Made by a program: the position numbers and the translations under genes
Shown here: positions 17,664-26,199 of the stretch, in pieces
Layout: the number at the start of each line of letters is the position of its first letter
Position numbering within the stretch: the stretch's first letter is position 1
The notes under the pieces: generated by a model
Databases searched by the model: none
Told to the model about the DNA's origin: nothing
Seen by the model: the letters and a program-made list of their open reading frames with translations, nothing else
Assembly: GCA_945881775.1 (NCBI GenBank)
Contig: CAMCVE010000012.1
Coordinates: 1-64,000, forward strand
Origin: Bacteriovorax stolpii
GTDB taxonomy: Bacteria; Bdellovibrionota; UBA2428
DNA: 64,000 bases
Reading direction: 5' to 3'

Positions 17664-18566
17664 ATGCCTAGTTCCATAAGCCGGTCGGAGTGCCTGCTGC
17701 AAAAAGTTTCAAAAGTTCGCGACATCCCGACGCTGTCGGTGGTGCTAGGAACTGTTTTGAAAGCTTTGCGTGAAGAGGGAACACCTCGGCACAAAATTGC
17801 CGAACTCCTGAAGCGGGATCAAATTCTAACAGCACGAATTCTTCGTATGGTGAACTCGGGCTTCTATGCACGCTCTGTCGAAATCACCGACGTCAAACGC
17901 GCCCTGCATTTCCTGGGCGATCACACGGTGATGGCGCTTGTTCTGGGCACAACTGTGTTCAATGACGAGGATCACGCCCCCTCGTCGTGTTTCGATGTTC
18001 AGAAATTTTGGACGCACTGTCTGGCAACAGCACTCGCCGCGGAGTTCTTGGCTCTTAAAATGGGACATCCCAATCCTGCGGAGTGTTTCACGTGCGGACT
18101 CTTGCATGACCTCGGGAAGATGGCTCTGTTTAGGGCTGACAAAGAAACCCTCGAAGAGATCGTCGATAAGTGTCGTCGTGAGCAGCGCAGCTTTTTGAGC
18201 GCAGAACAAGAGCTCGGTTTGCCGGGGCATCATGTGATTGGTGAGCGACTTGCTCAGCAGTGGAACCTGCCACTCGTGGTGCGGAAATCGATTCGCTATC
18301 ACCACAAAGACGTCCGAGTTTTTGAGAGCATCGCGCCCGAGCACCGCAAGGTCGTGATGATGGTTTCGCTCGCAGACACGATGGCCAAGCGCGCGGGGCT
18401 CGGATTCTCCGGCGATGATCTCGTTCCTGCTTACAACCAGGACTATCTGACGGACCTTCGGCTTGCGCCCGTCTTCATCGAGGAACTCCAAGAGAGGCTT
18501 CCTCTTGAAACGGCGCTAGCGCGCGAGCTTCTCATTGAAAGAGGCCTTCAAAAGAAGGCTTCTTAG
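17664..18566 (+). CDS. HDOD-domain signalling protein
   Basis: The protein has 300 residues. An HDOD domain covers most of it: VRDIPTLSVVLGTVLKAL at the start, LLKRDQILTARILRMVNSGFYA, a core helix region, and GLLHDLGKMALF with the HD pair retained, then GHHVIGERLAQQWNLP and IRYHH. HDOD proteins are non-enzymatic adaptors in signalling, motility or stress pathways in most studied cases; leftover HD residues are common. There is no second output domain. A hairpin straddles its stop codon, and the long gap with DnaA boxes follows. Confidence 0.85.
   Translation: MPSSISRSECLLQKVSKVRDIPTLSVVLGTVLKALREEGTPRHKIAELLKRDQILTARILRMVNSGFYARSVEITDVKRALHFLGDHTVMALVLGTTVFNDEDHAPSSCFDVQKFWTHCLATALAAEFLALKMGHPNPAECFTCGLLHDLGKMALFRADKETLEEIVDKCRREQRSFLSAEQELGLPGHHVIGERLAQQWNLPLVVRKSIRYHHKDVRVFESIAPEHRKVVMMVSLADTMAKRAGLGFSGDDLVPAYNQDYLTDLRLAPVFIEELQERLPLETALARELLIERGLQKKAS
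18541..18562 (+). terminator. Hairpin at the 3' end of the HDOD gene
   Basis: GAGGCCTTC (18541-18549) pairs with GAAGGCTTC (18554-18562) around an AAAA loop, with one G-T pair. It ends just before the stop codon. There is no proper T tract, only TTCTTAG, so intrinsic termination is uncertain. Confidence 0.35.
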
Positions 18567-18614
18567 GCCGCCTTTGGGCCTCAATAAAGTGCGGTGCATT
18601 AGGTGCTTTTGGGG

Positions 18615-18634
18615 TTATCCACAAGTTATCCACA
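18615..18634 (+). promoter_or_regulatory. Two tandem DnaA boxes
   Basis: TTATCCACA occurs at 18615-18623 and again at 18626-18634, in the same orientation with 11 bases from start to start, one helical turn. Both match the consensus TTATNCACA exactly, and also the NN(A/T)TCCACA form described for Bdellovibrio DnaA. A GC-rich GGCCGCCGG follows directly. Confidence 0.7.
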
Positions 18635-18746
18635 GGCCGCCGGTCCCAAAACGGCTAAGTTTCTTGGTGCTACAATCAAATCTTTGCCCAGTAATCCATG
18701 GTCTTGGCGCGCAGCAGTAAAAATATTTCAAAATTTCTTTCAAATC

Positions 18747-18755
18747 TTATTCACA
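18747..18755 (+). promoter_or_regulatory. Third DnaA box
   Basis: TTATTCACA matches TTATNCACA. It has the same orientation as the tandem pair and lies 113 bases downstream, at the end of the AT-rich stretch. Confidence 0.5.
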
Positions 18756-18941
18756 AAGATGTGCATGAGCGGCTAAGACGGAAAACTTTCGTTTTCTTTA
18801 CCCCGTCAAAGTTTTGATCATTTCTCCCGTGAGTGTCGAGGGTGCAGGCGATTTCACGCACAAAAAGCCCTTTGCTGAGCTCCTCACGTTGGCGTCCAAT
18901 TTGCACTCTTGGGGCGGCGGACATGCGGTTCGCATTGAAAA

Positions 18942-19970
18942 ATGCATTACGGAAGAACCAAAATTTTAGGGGCGATGTCCCTGACCTGCGCTCTGTTGTT
19001 GTCGAAAGACGTTTGCGCACAGGCGCGTGTGTCTCTCAGCTCACTCGATCTCGGGCCTCAAGCAGCTATCGAGAAGGAAATTTCTAGCGTCGAATCTTCC
19101 GATTATCTGCGCCGACTCGCCAACGCTGTGACATTTATTCAGGCGGGCTCCACTGCCGATTACTCCACTCCCTTTCGCTATATGATTCTCAACGTGGGAG
19201 TCGGTCTCGGCTACCAGGATGGCTATGCCGGGCTCGACGATGTCCTGCAGGGAAAGGCGAGTCCAGATCGCTTGGGGGCTTTCTCAGCTCAAGCAGCGCT
19301 TTCTATTGGGCTGCATTTTGCTGACGAGCAACGCTCTCGCTTCTTTGCGAGCTTCGCATCTTCGGACTACTCCAATCATTCTCTAGAGCTCGAGAACTCG
19401 GGTTGGGGAGTCTTGTGGCAGTACGATCTTGTGCGGGCGCCTGAGCGTCCTTCCCCCTTGCTGAGTTGGAATGGACTTAAGGTAGGCACAGGGTTTCGCT
19501 GGAATCGCTTTCGTTCGCACTTTTCCAAACATCTGAGCGAGTTGAGTGCGGATGTTTCGGTCCCCGGGCAGGGAACACTCAAGGCGTCGATGACAGCAGA
19601 TCTCGATGTCTCAGGCGACGTGCGTGTCATGAGTGTGCCGTTTGAGGTGGGCACTTCGCTGCGCTGGATGAGTGTGCTCAGTCTTTACGGGGTGCTAGGT
19701 GCGGACCTCAACTTCGGCGACGCGCGGGGATCTTTGCTCGTAAAAGGACCGCTGAGCTTCTCTACGACAATGGCAAATGGAGAGTCCGAGCAGTTGAAGG
19801 CCGACGCGGAATATGCCGTCACAAAGAGTGAGGAGCCGGATCCGTTCTCTCTCAGGGGACTGGTGGGCCTGCAGTTTGAACTCGGACGAGGTTCGGTTTT
19901 TGTACAGTATCAGCGCAGCAGCCTCGAAGATGCCGAAGCCGCCGCACTGGGCTTTAGAACTTATTTCTGA
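18942..19970 (+). CDS. Probable outer-membrane beta-barrel protein
   Basis: The protein has 342 residues. ATG at 18942 gives a signal peptide (MHYGRTKILGAMSLTCALLL, ending near VCAQA). The mature part shows alternating hydrophobic strands with glycine and aromatic residues (YMILNVGVGLGYQDGY, GLKVGTGFRWNRF, LYGVLGADLNFG, GLVGLQFELGRG) and ends in phenylalanine (FRTYF), as outer-membrane barrels usually do. The function is unknown. Its end overlaps the convergent gene by ten bases. Confidence 0.65.
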   Translation: MHYGRTKILGAMSLTCALLLSKDVCAQARVSLSSLDLGPQAAIEKEISSVESSDYLRRLANAVTFIQAGSTADYSTPFRYMILNVGVGLGYQDGYAGLDDVLQGKASPDRLGAFSAQAALSIGLHFADEQRSRFFASFASSDYSNHSLELENSGWGVLWQYDLVRAPERPSPLLSWNGLKVGTGFRWNRFRSHFSKHLSELSADVSVPGQGTLKASMTADLDVSGDVRVMSVPFEVGTSLRWMSVLSLYGVLGADLNFGDARGSLLVKGPLSFSTTMANGESEQLKADAEYAVTKSEEPDPFSLRGLVGLQFELGRGSVFVQYQRSSLEDAEAAALGFRTYF

Positions 19971-20350
19971 AGACTGAGTTCGCCGATTTTGCTCGAGCCG
20001 TCCTCAGGAGCGTTGACGGTCCAGGCTTGAACTTCAAAGCGGCCGGCCCCATTGGTGTAGGCGAAGAAAGAATAGTCACCAGCCTGATCGGTGAGGGCCG
20101 AATAGCTTTGGCCGCCGATACGTAGCGTCACATAGACAGGTCCGGGGCCGTCAAAGCGAACCGTGCCGCCCACAGCGGCCATCGGATAAATACCCCCATT
20201 GCGATCAGCGGGGTAAATGCTCCGTGCATAGCGGATGAGGTTGTCGATAATTTGAGTTTCCTGGGTCTGAGGAGCGGCCACGGCCTCTGCGCCGCCGGCA
20301 AGCATCAGGGAGAAACTCAGGGTTTGGAAGATTCGTTTAAATGTCTTCAT
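19961..20350 (-). CDS. Small secreted beta-sandwich-like protein
   Basis: The protein has 129 residues from ATG 20350, which opens a signal peptide (MKTFKRIFQTLSFSLMLAGG, cut near AVAA). The mature domain (VRFDGPGPVYVTLRIGGQSYSALTDQAGDYSFFAYTNGAGRFEVQAW) has the feel of a carboxypeptidase-regulatory-like or Ig-type beta sandwich, with the T-D-x-x-G-x-Y-S-F pattern of such domains. It may be a small surface or periplasmic protein. No enzyme residues are seen. Confidence 0.6.
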   Translation of the reverse strand: MKTFKRIFQTLSFSLMLAGGAEAVAAPQTQETQIIDNLIRYARSIYPADRNGGIYPMAAVGGTVRFDGPGPVYVTLRIGGQSYSALTDQAGDYSFFAYTNGAGRFEVQAWTVNAPEDGSSKIGELSLQK

Positions 20351-20431
20351 GACTCTAAATCTACGCCCGAGCCAGGGAAATGACAACCTTGAGCACTGTT
20401 AGGAAGTCTTGGCCTAGGGCACAATGGAATC

Positions 20432-21007
20432 ATGTCAAAGTTGTTGAGCCCACCTAAGACTTCCCTCTTATTTGTTCTCCTGGCCTTGAATGCGCCGCTC
20501 TTTGCGGGCGAACTCGCGGGTGTGAAGCTCCCTGACACTGTAGTGCTCGAAGGACAGCCTAAGGTTCTCAATGGACTCGGGCTTCGGCTGGCGACCTTTT
20601 TCAAGGTGAAGGTCTATGTCGCGGGTTTGTATGTGAACGAGAAGTCGACCGATGCGGCCAAGCTTCTTGGTGACACCTCATCGAAGCTCGTACGCATGTC
20701 GTTTTTGCGTGATGTCGATGCCGAGACACTTGGGGAGGCATTCTCAGATGGTTTTGAGAAAGCTTGTAAGGCAGATGAGTGCAAAACTTTCGGCGAAGCC
20801 GTGAAGGCTTTTGTGAAACTTCAACCCGACGTGAAGCAAGGCGATACTTTGGACTTTGAGCTCCTTCAGGCGGAGATCATCGTGAAAAAGAACGACAAAG
20901 AGCTCGGGCGAGTCGCTGGCGTGGGACTTGGTCAGGTGGTGCTCAGGGTGTGGATTGGTGACAATCCCCCCAACCCCGAACTCAAGGTGGGCCTACTCGG
21001 CAAATAA
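20432..21007 (+). CDS. Secreted chalcone isomerase-like protein
   Basis: The protein has 191 residues with a signal peptide ending near LFAG. The mature region fits the bacterial chalcone-isomerase-like family (Chalcone_3 type): GVKLPDTVVLEG, LNGLGLRLATFFKVKVYVAGLYV, SSKLVRMSFLRDVDAETL, and the C-terminal VVLRVWIGDNPPNPELKVGLLG. Bacterial members are periplasmic and of unknown activity, possibly binding fatty acids. It stands between two minus-strand genes. Confidence 0.82.
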   Translation: MSKLLSPPKTSLLFVLLALNAPLFAGELAGVKLPDTVVLEGQPKVLNGLGLRLATFFKVKVYVAGLYVNEKSTDAAKLLGDTSSKLVRMSFLRDVDAETLGEAFSDGFEKACKADECKTFGEAVKAFVKLQPDVKQGDTLDFELLQAEIIVKKNDKELGRVAGVGLGQVVLRVWIGDNPPNPELKVGLLGK

Positions 21008-21024
21008 TTGCAGCGGAGCTTGAG

Positions 21025-22002
21025 TTAGGCCTTCTTCAAGTCGATCACGTCTCCGTCCATAGCGACGCGGATTTCGACTTTCGATGAAGCGTGTTCTTTT
21101 TTAACGTAGTCCCAGGCGCGATCGAGTTGGTTCTGGATTTCGCGGTCTGTGTAGTAGGGATTCTGGTGGGCCAGGTAGAGCATCTTGGCGTTTTCGCGCA
21201 CGCCGAAGTCGATCGCCTGGAAAAGATGGGCGTGGCCGAAATCTTCTTTGTTGATGAAGTCTTCGGGAGAAAAATGGGCATCAATGAATAGTACGTTTGC
21301 GTTTGAGTAGATGTTGTCTCCCGGTACGAGGTGAGGCCTATCGGTATTTTTGAGGTCGGTGTCGGTGGCCATCACGAAAGCATGTTTGCCGTCGGAGAAA
21401 CGATACGCGAAGCTGCCGCCCGGATGCGACTGCGGAAGGTGGTCCACCTTGATGCCGCCCAAGCGAAGGCTCTTGCCGAGGGCGATCTGATGGAATTGCA
21501 CACGGGGTTCGATGATAGAAAAAGGAACTGGGAAATAGCGCGCATCAAAGAGGCCCTCGAGGCGGCCCCTAAGATCGGAGTGAACGCCGTAGAAATGGAA
21601 ACGGTTGTTTTCCATGAAAAGTTGCGGAATGGTCACCAGCCCCGAGATGTGATCCCAGTGGGTGTGGGTGAAAAACATTGCGGCTTCGCCCTTGCCGCGC
21701 AGAAATTCGGGCGACTGAAGAGCAGAAGCCTTGTCCATACACGCCACCGTGAGTCCTGAACCCGCGTCGATAAAAATCGGCATGGGTGCAAGAGAGGTTT
21801 CAAGTTCCACACAGGTTGTGGCGCCACCAAAGGTTTGCGTGAGATGGCGTGGTTTGGAGTCGATGAAACGTTTGAATTCGTCCCAAGTATTGGCTTTGCT
21901 GTTTTGAGCAAGCTCCCAGATACTTTTATGAATCTCTTCGATTCGACTCTTAGAGGTTGGCACGGGGTGGGACCCTCGAGCTCCGTGCACACGTACGATC
22001 AT
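21025..22002 (-). CDS. MBL-fold metallohydrolase
   Basis: The protein has 325 residues. ATG at 22002 is preferred over GTG at 22008 because AAGGTG sits five to six bases upstream. Metal ligands are clear: THTHWDH (near 112-118), His in PQSHPGG, Asp in ATDTD, and His in YLAHQNP. FGGATTCVELE near residue 60 is typical of the cyclic-phosphodiesterase/RNase Z-like branch. It is cytoplasmic; the substrate may be a cyclic nucleotide or other phosphodiester. The protein is followed by no close gene on its strand. Confidence 0.83.
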   Translation of the reverse strand: MIVRVHGARGSHPVPTSKSRIEEIHKSIWELAQNSKANTWDEFKRFIDSKPRHLTQTFGGATTCVELETSLAPMPIFIDAGSGLTVACMDKASALQSPEFLRGKGEAAMFFTHTHWDHISGLVTIPQLFMENNRFHFYGVHSDLRGRLEGLFDARYFPVPFSIIEPRVQFHQIALGKSLRLGGIKVDHLPQSHPGGSFAYRFSDGKHAFVMATDTDLKNTDRPHLVPGDNIYSNANVLFIDAHFSPEDFINKEDFGHAHLFQAIDFGVRENAKMLYLAHQNPYYTDREIQNQLDRAWDYVKKEHASSKVEIRVAMDGDVIDLKKA

Positions 22003-22063
22003 ATGCACCTTAATCTAAAACCGGTCTCTGGAATCCGCAACTCTGGGCTCGATATTTCCGAGC

Positions 22064-22981
22064 TTAAACAAAGTTACAAAACGGAACGATCAAGCGGCCC
22101 TGGGTCTCGGAATGTCTCTCGAGGGTGACCCGGACGCCGAGAGCCAAGGGGATGTGGGGCGCTTGGTGTCCCGCCCGAATTCCGCGGTATGTCGGAATGC
22201 CGACGCCCTCCGCCCAGAGCTTGAGCAGGGAGAACGCTTGGGGAGACTCGGTGAAGTGTCCCAAGAGGAGCGCGCGCACGTTTTTGATGTCGCGGTGCCC
22301 ACCCAGTTGTTGGAGAAGGCGATCCAGCTTGTAGGAAGGTTCGTGGATGTCTTCAAAAAAAAGCAGCGTGGACTCGGGGAGGCGGGGCTCCCACGGAGTC
22401 CCCATCATGGAGACAAAGGACGCAAGATTCCCGCCGAGGAGAGGGCCGCTGATTTCTGTGCGCTTCAGAGAAAGCTCTGAAGAGAGAGCCTTAACTACGA
22501 GTCGCTCGTGCGTGGTCTCAGCTTTTTGGGCGAGCTTCCACCAGCGTGCCTCGAGCGGATTTGGGGAGTGGAACGACGCAGAGCTGAGCATCGGCCCGTG
22601 AACCCAAGAGCTCCCGCTGATCTCAAAGAGATAGTGCTGAAGCACCGTGAGGTCCGAGTATCCCCAAAGCACCTTATCGTAGCGCTTCAGGAAACGGGTC
22701 TTGTCGAGTAGGGGCAGCAGGCGAATACCCCCATAACCCCCGCGAAGAGCGAGAATGTCGTGAATCTCTCGCGATGCCGAGAGCTCTTCTAGGGCCTCAA
22801 TTTTGGCGAGGTCGGGGCCAGCCAGGAACTTTCGCACAGCTGAGTCGGGACGACTCGCCCAGCGACGGCTCTGCTGAGGGTAAACGGCAGCAACTCCCAG
22901 CGCATCAAGACGCTTGAGGCCTTTTTCGATCTCGCCCTTGGCGACCGGAGATCCCGAGTTCCAGAGTCCAATAACTTTCAT
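22064..22981 (-). CDS. ldcA: Muramoyltetrapeptide (LD-) carboxypeptidase, S66 family
   Basis: The protein has 305 residues, standard for LdcA. The nucleophile is Ser109 in WGYSDLT. The acidic residue is in LFFEDIHEPSYKLDR and the His in RAGHQAPHIPLALG, giving the Ser-Glu-His triad of S66 peptidases. It removes the terminal D-Ala from muropeptides during wall recycling. There is no signal peptide, as usual. It lies four bases downstream of an outer-membrane protein gene, so the two are probably one operon. Confidence 0.9.
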   Translation of the reverse strand: MKVIGLWNSGSPVAKGEIEKGLKRLDALGVAAVYPQQSRRWASRPDSAVRKFLAGPDLAKIEALEELSASREIHDILALRGGYGGIRLLPLLDKTRFLKRYDKVLWGYSDLTVLQHYLFEISGSSWVHGPMLSSASFHSPNPLEARWWKLAQKAETTHERLVVKALSSELSLKRTEISGPLLGGNLASFVSMMGTPWEPRLPESTLLFFEDIHEPSYKLDRLLQQLGGHRDIKNVRALLLGHFTESPQAFSLLKLWAEGVGIPTYRGIRAGHQAPHIPLALGVRVTLERHSETQGRLIVPFCNFV

Positions 22982-22985
22982 CGTC

Positions 22986-23612
22986 TTAGAAGGGGTACGA
23001 TGCGCCGAGAGCGAGCATGTAGAGGCTTTTGCGAAGGCTAATGCCGAACTCAGAGTAGAAACTCCAGGGTGCGGTTTCAGTGACTTTCCAGTGCGCTCCC
23101 AGGGCCAGACTCATCAGGAACTCGCTGTAGTCGCTACGAAACACAAATTCAGGCTGGAAGGCTGCGTAGGGAGAAATGGAGCCGAAGTCGGCTTGCAGGT
23201 CTTTGGAAGCCACGATACCAAGCGAGATCAGACCGCGACTCAAATCCGACGTGGCTCCTTGAGGTTTGTCCTTGAGAAGGGCGAGACCTCCGAGGAAGGA
23301 AAGGCCCATTTGCTCAGGCAGATCGGGCAGCAGATTGTACTTGGTGGTGGCTCCAAGCATGAAGCCTGTCTTGCCTGTGCCAAAAAAGGCGTCAACATCG
23401 AAGAAGTGTTCGACCAGTCCTGTCCGAAAATGGGGCGAAATGTTCACGCCTCCACCCGAGTTAAAAATCACGTCGGTTTGAAGCTTCATCTCGTACTGGC
23501 CCGGGGCAATGACGGGAGTCGTTTGCATCAGAGAAGTGGCGCTGCCCGCCATTGCCGTCTGACACGTCAAAACGGAGATCATAAAAAGGTAGAGATTCTT
23601 CTTGAAGTTCAT
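22986..23612 (-). CDS. Probable small outer-membrane beta-barrel
   Basis: The protein has 208 residues from ATG 23612 with a signal peptide (MNFKKNLYLFMISVLTCQTAMA). The mature chain alternates polar and hydrophobic residues with many glycines and aromatics and ends YPF, in line with an outer-membrane barrel of about eight to ten strands. No family is recognised. It is co-directional with and almost abuts ldcA. Confidence 0.6.
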   Translation of the reverse strand: MNFKKNLYLFMISVLTCQTAMAGSATSLMQTTPVIAPGQYEMKLQTDVIFNSGGGVNISPHFRTGLVEHFFDVDAFFGTGKTGFMLGATTKYNLLPDLPEQMGLSFLGGLALLKDKPQGATSDLSRGLISLGIVASKDLQADFGSISPYAAFQPEFVFRSDYSEFLMSLALGAHWKVTETAPWSFYSEFGISLRKSLYMLALGASYPF

Positions 23613-23651
23613 AGGAACTCTTATCATCCTTTATGAGAGTTTTGTCGAAGC

Positions 23652-24716
23652 ATGGAAGCGAAAAAATCCCACATCAAGCTCCCTGAAAGTCTGAAGGATC
23701 TACCTAAAGACTACTCGGGCTACGTCGTGATTTCGGACATCGATAAGACCTACCTTGCCACTCAGATCGATTCGATCGGAGGGCTCCTCAAAACAGCGTT
23801 TGAGACCGCCGAGGCAAAAGACAATATTCCCGGATTTTCGATTGTGCTGCGAGCGCTTCGCCGCGGAGCCGCAAGCGAAGCGCAAAACAACCCCATCTAT
23901 TTCGTGAGTGCCTCTCCGCCGCAGATGCAAGAAACGCTTATGGCCAAAATGGAGCTCGATGGCATCGAACACAATGGCATTGTGTTTAAGGATCAACTCC
24001 AACACGTGCGTCGTCGGGACTTTAAAAAATTAAAGGAGCAAATCGGTTACAAGCTCGAGGCTTTGTTGCTTTTGTGGCTGGCTGTTCCGCACACCTCCAA
24101 GATTATTTTGTTTGGGGACGACAGCGAAAGCGACCCAGCGATCTACTCTCTGTTTTGCGACATTCTCGGGGGAGTGCTTCGAGGTCCCACGCTTCAAAGC
24201 CTGCTGATGTCGCTCGGAGTTTTTGCGGAAGAGTTGGAAAAGATTTTAAAACTCGCGGACCGAATCACCGATGTTTCGTTTCCGGTTGAGTTTGCGTTTA
24301 TCAATCTCGTGACCGGCTCACAGGCGCCCTACTACTCGCGCTTTGGTCCACATTTCTACGCCACTGAAAACTCTCTTCAAGTTGCGCTCACTCTGTACGA
24401 AAGGAACTTGATTCGAGAGCAAGCCGTGCGCTCTATCGGTCGCGATCTCGCCCTTTATTACGATCTGAGTCCCCATAGGATTCTGGAGAGTCTCAAGTTC
24501 GGTGCGCAGCGCGGGCTCTACGGCCACTCAACTCTTCGCAAGCTTTGGCTGATGCTGGCGCAGGCTCGTGTCCTGCCGGAGCCGCAGACGGAGGATCTTG
24601 AAGACACCGAGGTCGGCGAAGTCACGCGCTTAAATCGTCAGCGCTGGGTGGAAGAGATGGGTCGTGGGGATCTCAAGAGTCTCAAGCTTCGCTATAGCGA
24701 CGAAGGTCGCTATTAG
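23652..24716 (+). CDS. App1-like phosphatidate phosphatase domain protein (DUF2183)
   Basis: The protein has 354 residues. The HAD-like catalytic motif D-I-D-K-T is near residue 30 (VVISDIDKTYLAT), with YFVSASPPQMQ near 95 and FGDDSESDPAIY near 150 as the later motifs. This set is the App1/LNS2 phosphatidate phosphatase domain (DUF2183). The C-terminal 150 residues carry no second recognised domain. It probably dephosphorylates a lipid phosphate at the inner membrane. It diverges from the barrel gene and overlaps the convergent hydrolase gene by four bases. Confidence 0.78.
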   Translation: MEAKKSHIKLPESLKDLPKDYSGYVVISDIDKTYLATQIDSIGGLLKTAFETAEAKDNIPGFSIVLRALRRGAASEAQNNPIYFVSASPPQMQETLMAKMELDGIEHNGIVFKDQLQHVRRRDFKKLKEQIGYKLEALLLLWLAVPHTSKIILFGDDSESDPAIYSLFCDILGGVLRGPTLQSLLMSLGVFAEELEKILKLADRITDVSFPVEFAFINLVTGSQAPYYSRFGPHFYATENSLQVALTLYERNLIREQAVRSIGRDLALYYDLSPHRILESLKFGAQRGLYGHSTLRKLWLMLAQARVLPEPQTEDLEDTEVGEVTRLNRQRWVEEMGRGDLKSLKLRYSDEGRY

Positions 24717-25540
24717 CGGCCCTCTTCCACAGAATTTTTGAGCCACTCTTCTACGGACCTGTTCAGATCTTTGCGATCTTCACCGAATGAATAGAGATGC
24801 GTTGCACGGGGTTTCCACTCAAGACACAGTTGGGCAGCGTATCGCTTGATGAGATCGGGAAAAAGTTCTCCAAATTGCTTTAGGGCGTTGAAGCGGAAAG
24901 GCGAATCGCCCGTATAGATCCATAGGCACCGGGCCCCGCGCTTGAGCGTGGCCTCGAGCGCGTTTTGGATTTGTGCGACGCTGAGCGAAGCAGACTCTGG
25001 GTTGAAGATGATGTTCTGGACGCTCGCGCGTTGTCTGGTGGGACCGAAGTGGCGAATCAGGAGGTTTCTCCATTTTCTCCAATGGGTCGCCTGAGCGATT
25101 CGTCGTAGCCAGTAGTTCTGCGATGCTGGGATTGGAAGATCGAGGAGTACGAGACCTTGGACTCGAGGGTCCCGGGGTGCGTAGAGAAGAGCCGTGTAGG
25201 CTCCGGCACAAAGTCCTATGAGGACAAATTTTCGGTAACCAAATTCTTGTTCTAAGGTCTCGAGAGTTTCTGCAATGTCGACGAACGTGCGCTCGATCGG
25301 ATCTGAGGGAGAGCTACGCTCGCAGCTGTCTCCTAGCTTGGCTTGATCCAAGCGAAGATGGTCAAAGCCCAAATTCGTGATGTGTCGACCCAGCGTTACG
25401 TGCAGCCTAAAGGGCCCGACTCGCGGGAGCATCCCGGCGTTGAGGAACACGACGAGAGTATCTGACGGAAGCTCTGATCCTTGTGAGAGTACGGCGACCA
25501 TGCCTTGGTGGGATCCAAGAATGAGGACTCTTTCTTTCAT
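24713..25540 (-). CDS. Alpha/beta hydrolase similar to exosortase-associated hydrolase 1
   Basis: The protein has 275 residues from ATG 25540, which overlaps the stop of the upstream hydrolase (ATGA). The fold signs are LVVFLNAGMLPRVGP (oxyanion loop), and an elbow GLCAGAYTALLYA where Cys111 stands in place of Ser. A late Asp and His (RATHLYSFG) could complete a triad. The GLC..A..ALLYA elbow is like that of exosortase A system-associated hydrolase 1 (TIGR03100). Here it is the last gene of the synthetase operon and may release or edit carrier-bound intermediates. The assignment of function is inference. Confidence 0.68.
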   Translation of the reverse strand: MKERVLILGSHQGMVAVLSQGSELPSDTLVVFLNAGMLPRVGPFRLHVTLGRHITNLGFDHLRLDQAKLGDSCERSSPSDPIERTFVDIAETLETLEQEFGYRKFVLIGLCAGAYTALLYAPRDPRVQGLVLLDLPIPASQNYWLRRIAQATHWRKWRNLLIRHFGPTRQRASVQNIIFNPESASLSVAQIQNALEATLKRGARCLWIYTGDSPFRFNALKQFGELFPDLIKRYAAQLCLEWKPRATHLYSFGEDRKDLNRSVEEWLKNSVEEGR

Positions 25541-26199
25541 TGGGATAGGCTCCGTATCAAAAGTTCGAGACTTGGGCCCGGCATCCAGGGGACCTCTCGA
25601 CGCGTTGAGATCGTCCAATCTTCAGAAATGGGGTGAGAGACGTTTTTCTCGGGCACGCTACGTAGCTTTGGGATGTCTTCTCGAAGTTGTGGGGGATACA
25701 AGTAGCCGACGCGCTCATCCTCAACGTGAAGCTGGCGAGCTACCAGGCTGAGGTTGCGAGCGTCGAAGTCGAGTCGATCGATTTCGTTCATCCACTGAGC
25801 GCCGGAGGCAGGCGCATGCCAACCCAGCACAGGGGTACTGCCTGGATGACTCTGAAGGGCGTGAGCGGCGACAAGCGCACCCAGGCGCAAACCCACCACG
25901 ATAATTTTGTGCTGTGGGGCCAATGACCTGAGCTCGTTCATTGCAAAATTGAAATCTTCGCTCAGCTGCAACAAAGAAGTGGGCGCCTCGCCCCAAGAGT
26001 CGCCACAACCCCGCCAGTCAAAACGAAAAGCGGGTCCCTTCCAGCGTTCGGCGGCTATTCGTAGAGCGCGGTGGGCGCGGCCGTTCTCGTGGCCAATGCT
26101 GGGGCACAAGAGAAGTGCCACGCTCTGTTGGGTCTCTTGGGCCGCATGAAAAACTCCGAGCAGCGGTGTCTGGCTCGGTCCAAAGAAGTCGACTTTCAC
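25537..26199 (-). CDS. Alpha/beta hydrolase similar to exosortase-associated hydrolase 2
   Basis: The protein has 220 residues. The GTG start overlaps the synthetase stop (GTGA), with GGAGG five bases upstream inside the synthetase gene. It has CPSIGHENGRAHRAL, FRFDWRGCGDS, and an elbow VGLRLGALVA with Arg105 where the nucleophile Ser should be. The GLRLGAL elbow is what exosortase A system-associated hydrolase 2 (TIGR03101) proteins carry. With no nucleophile it may be a binding partner of the downstream hydrolase rather than an independent enzyme. Confidence 0.66.
   Translation of the reverse strand: MKVDFFGPSQTPLLGVFHAAQETQQSVALLLCPSIGHENGRAHRALRIAAERWKGPAFRFDWRGCGDSWGEAPTSLLQLSEDFNFAMNELRSLAPQHKIIVVGLRLGALVAAHALQSHPGSTPVLGWHAPASGAQWMNEIDRLDFDARNLSLVARQLHVEDERVGYLYPPQLREDIPKLRSVPEKNVSHPISEDWTISTRREVPWMPGPSLELLIRSLSQ

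Larger units (their letters stand above)
18567..18941. other. 375-base intergenic region with DnaA boxes and AT-rich tract
   Basis: No gene is visible between the HDOD gene and the outer-membrane protein gene. The region holds two tandem perfect DnaA boxes (18615-18634), a third box (18747-18755), and between them an AT-rich run (18716-18750, aaaaatatttcaaaatttc and onward). This resembles an origin or a DnaA-controlled regulatory site. Neither neighbour is a replication gene. The promoter of the gene at 18942 must also lie here, but I cannot pick its boxes. Confidence 0.5.

Noticed and set aside
17826..18491. 221-codon minus-strand open frame
   Set aside because: It is the shadow of the HDOD gene.
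22003..22063. Small hairpin between ldcA and the MBL gene (GCTCG/CGAGC)
   Set aside because: Five-base stem without a T tract; not enough to call a terminator.
22914..23636. 240-codon plus-strand open frame
   Set aside because: It lies opposite ldcA and the barrel gene and has no recognisable domain.
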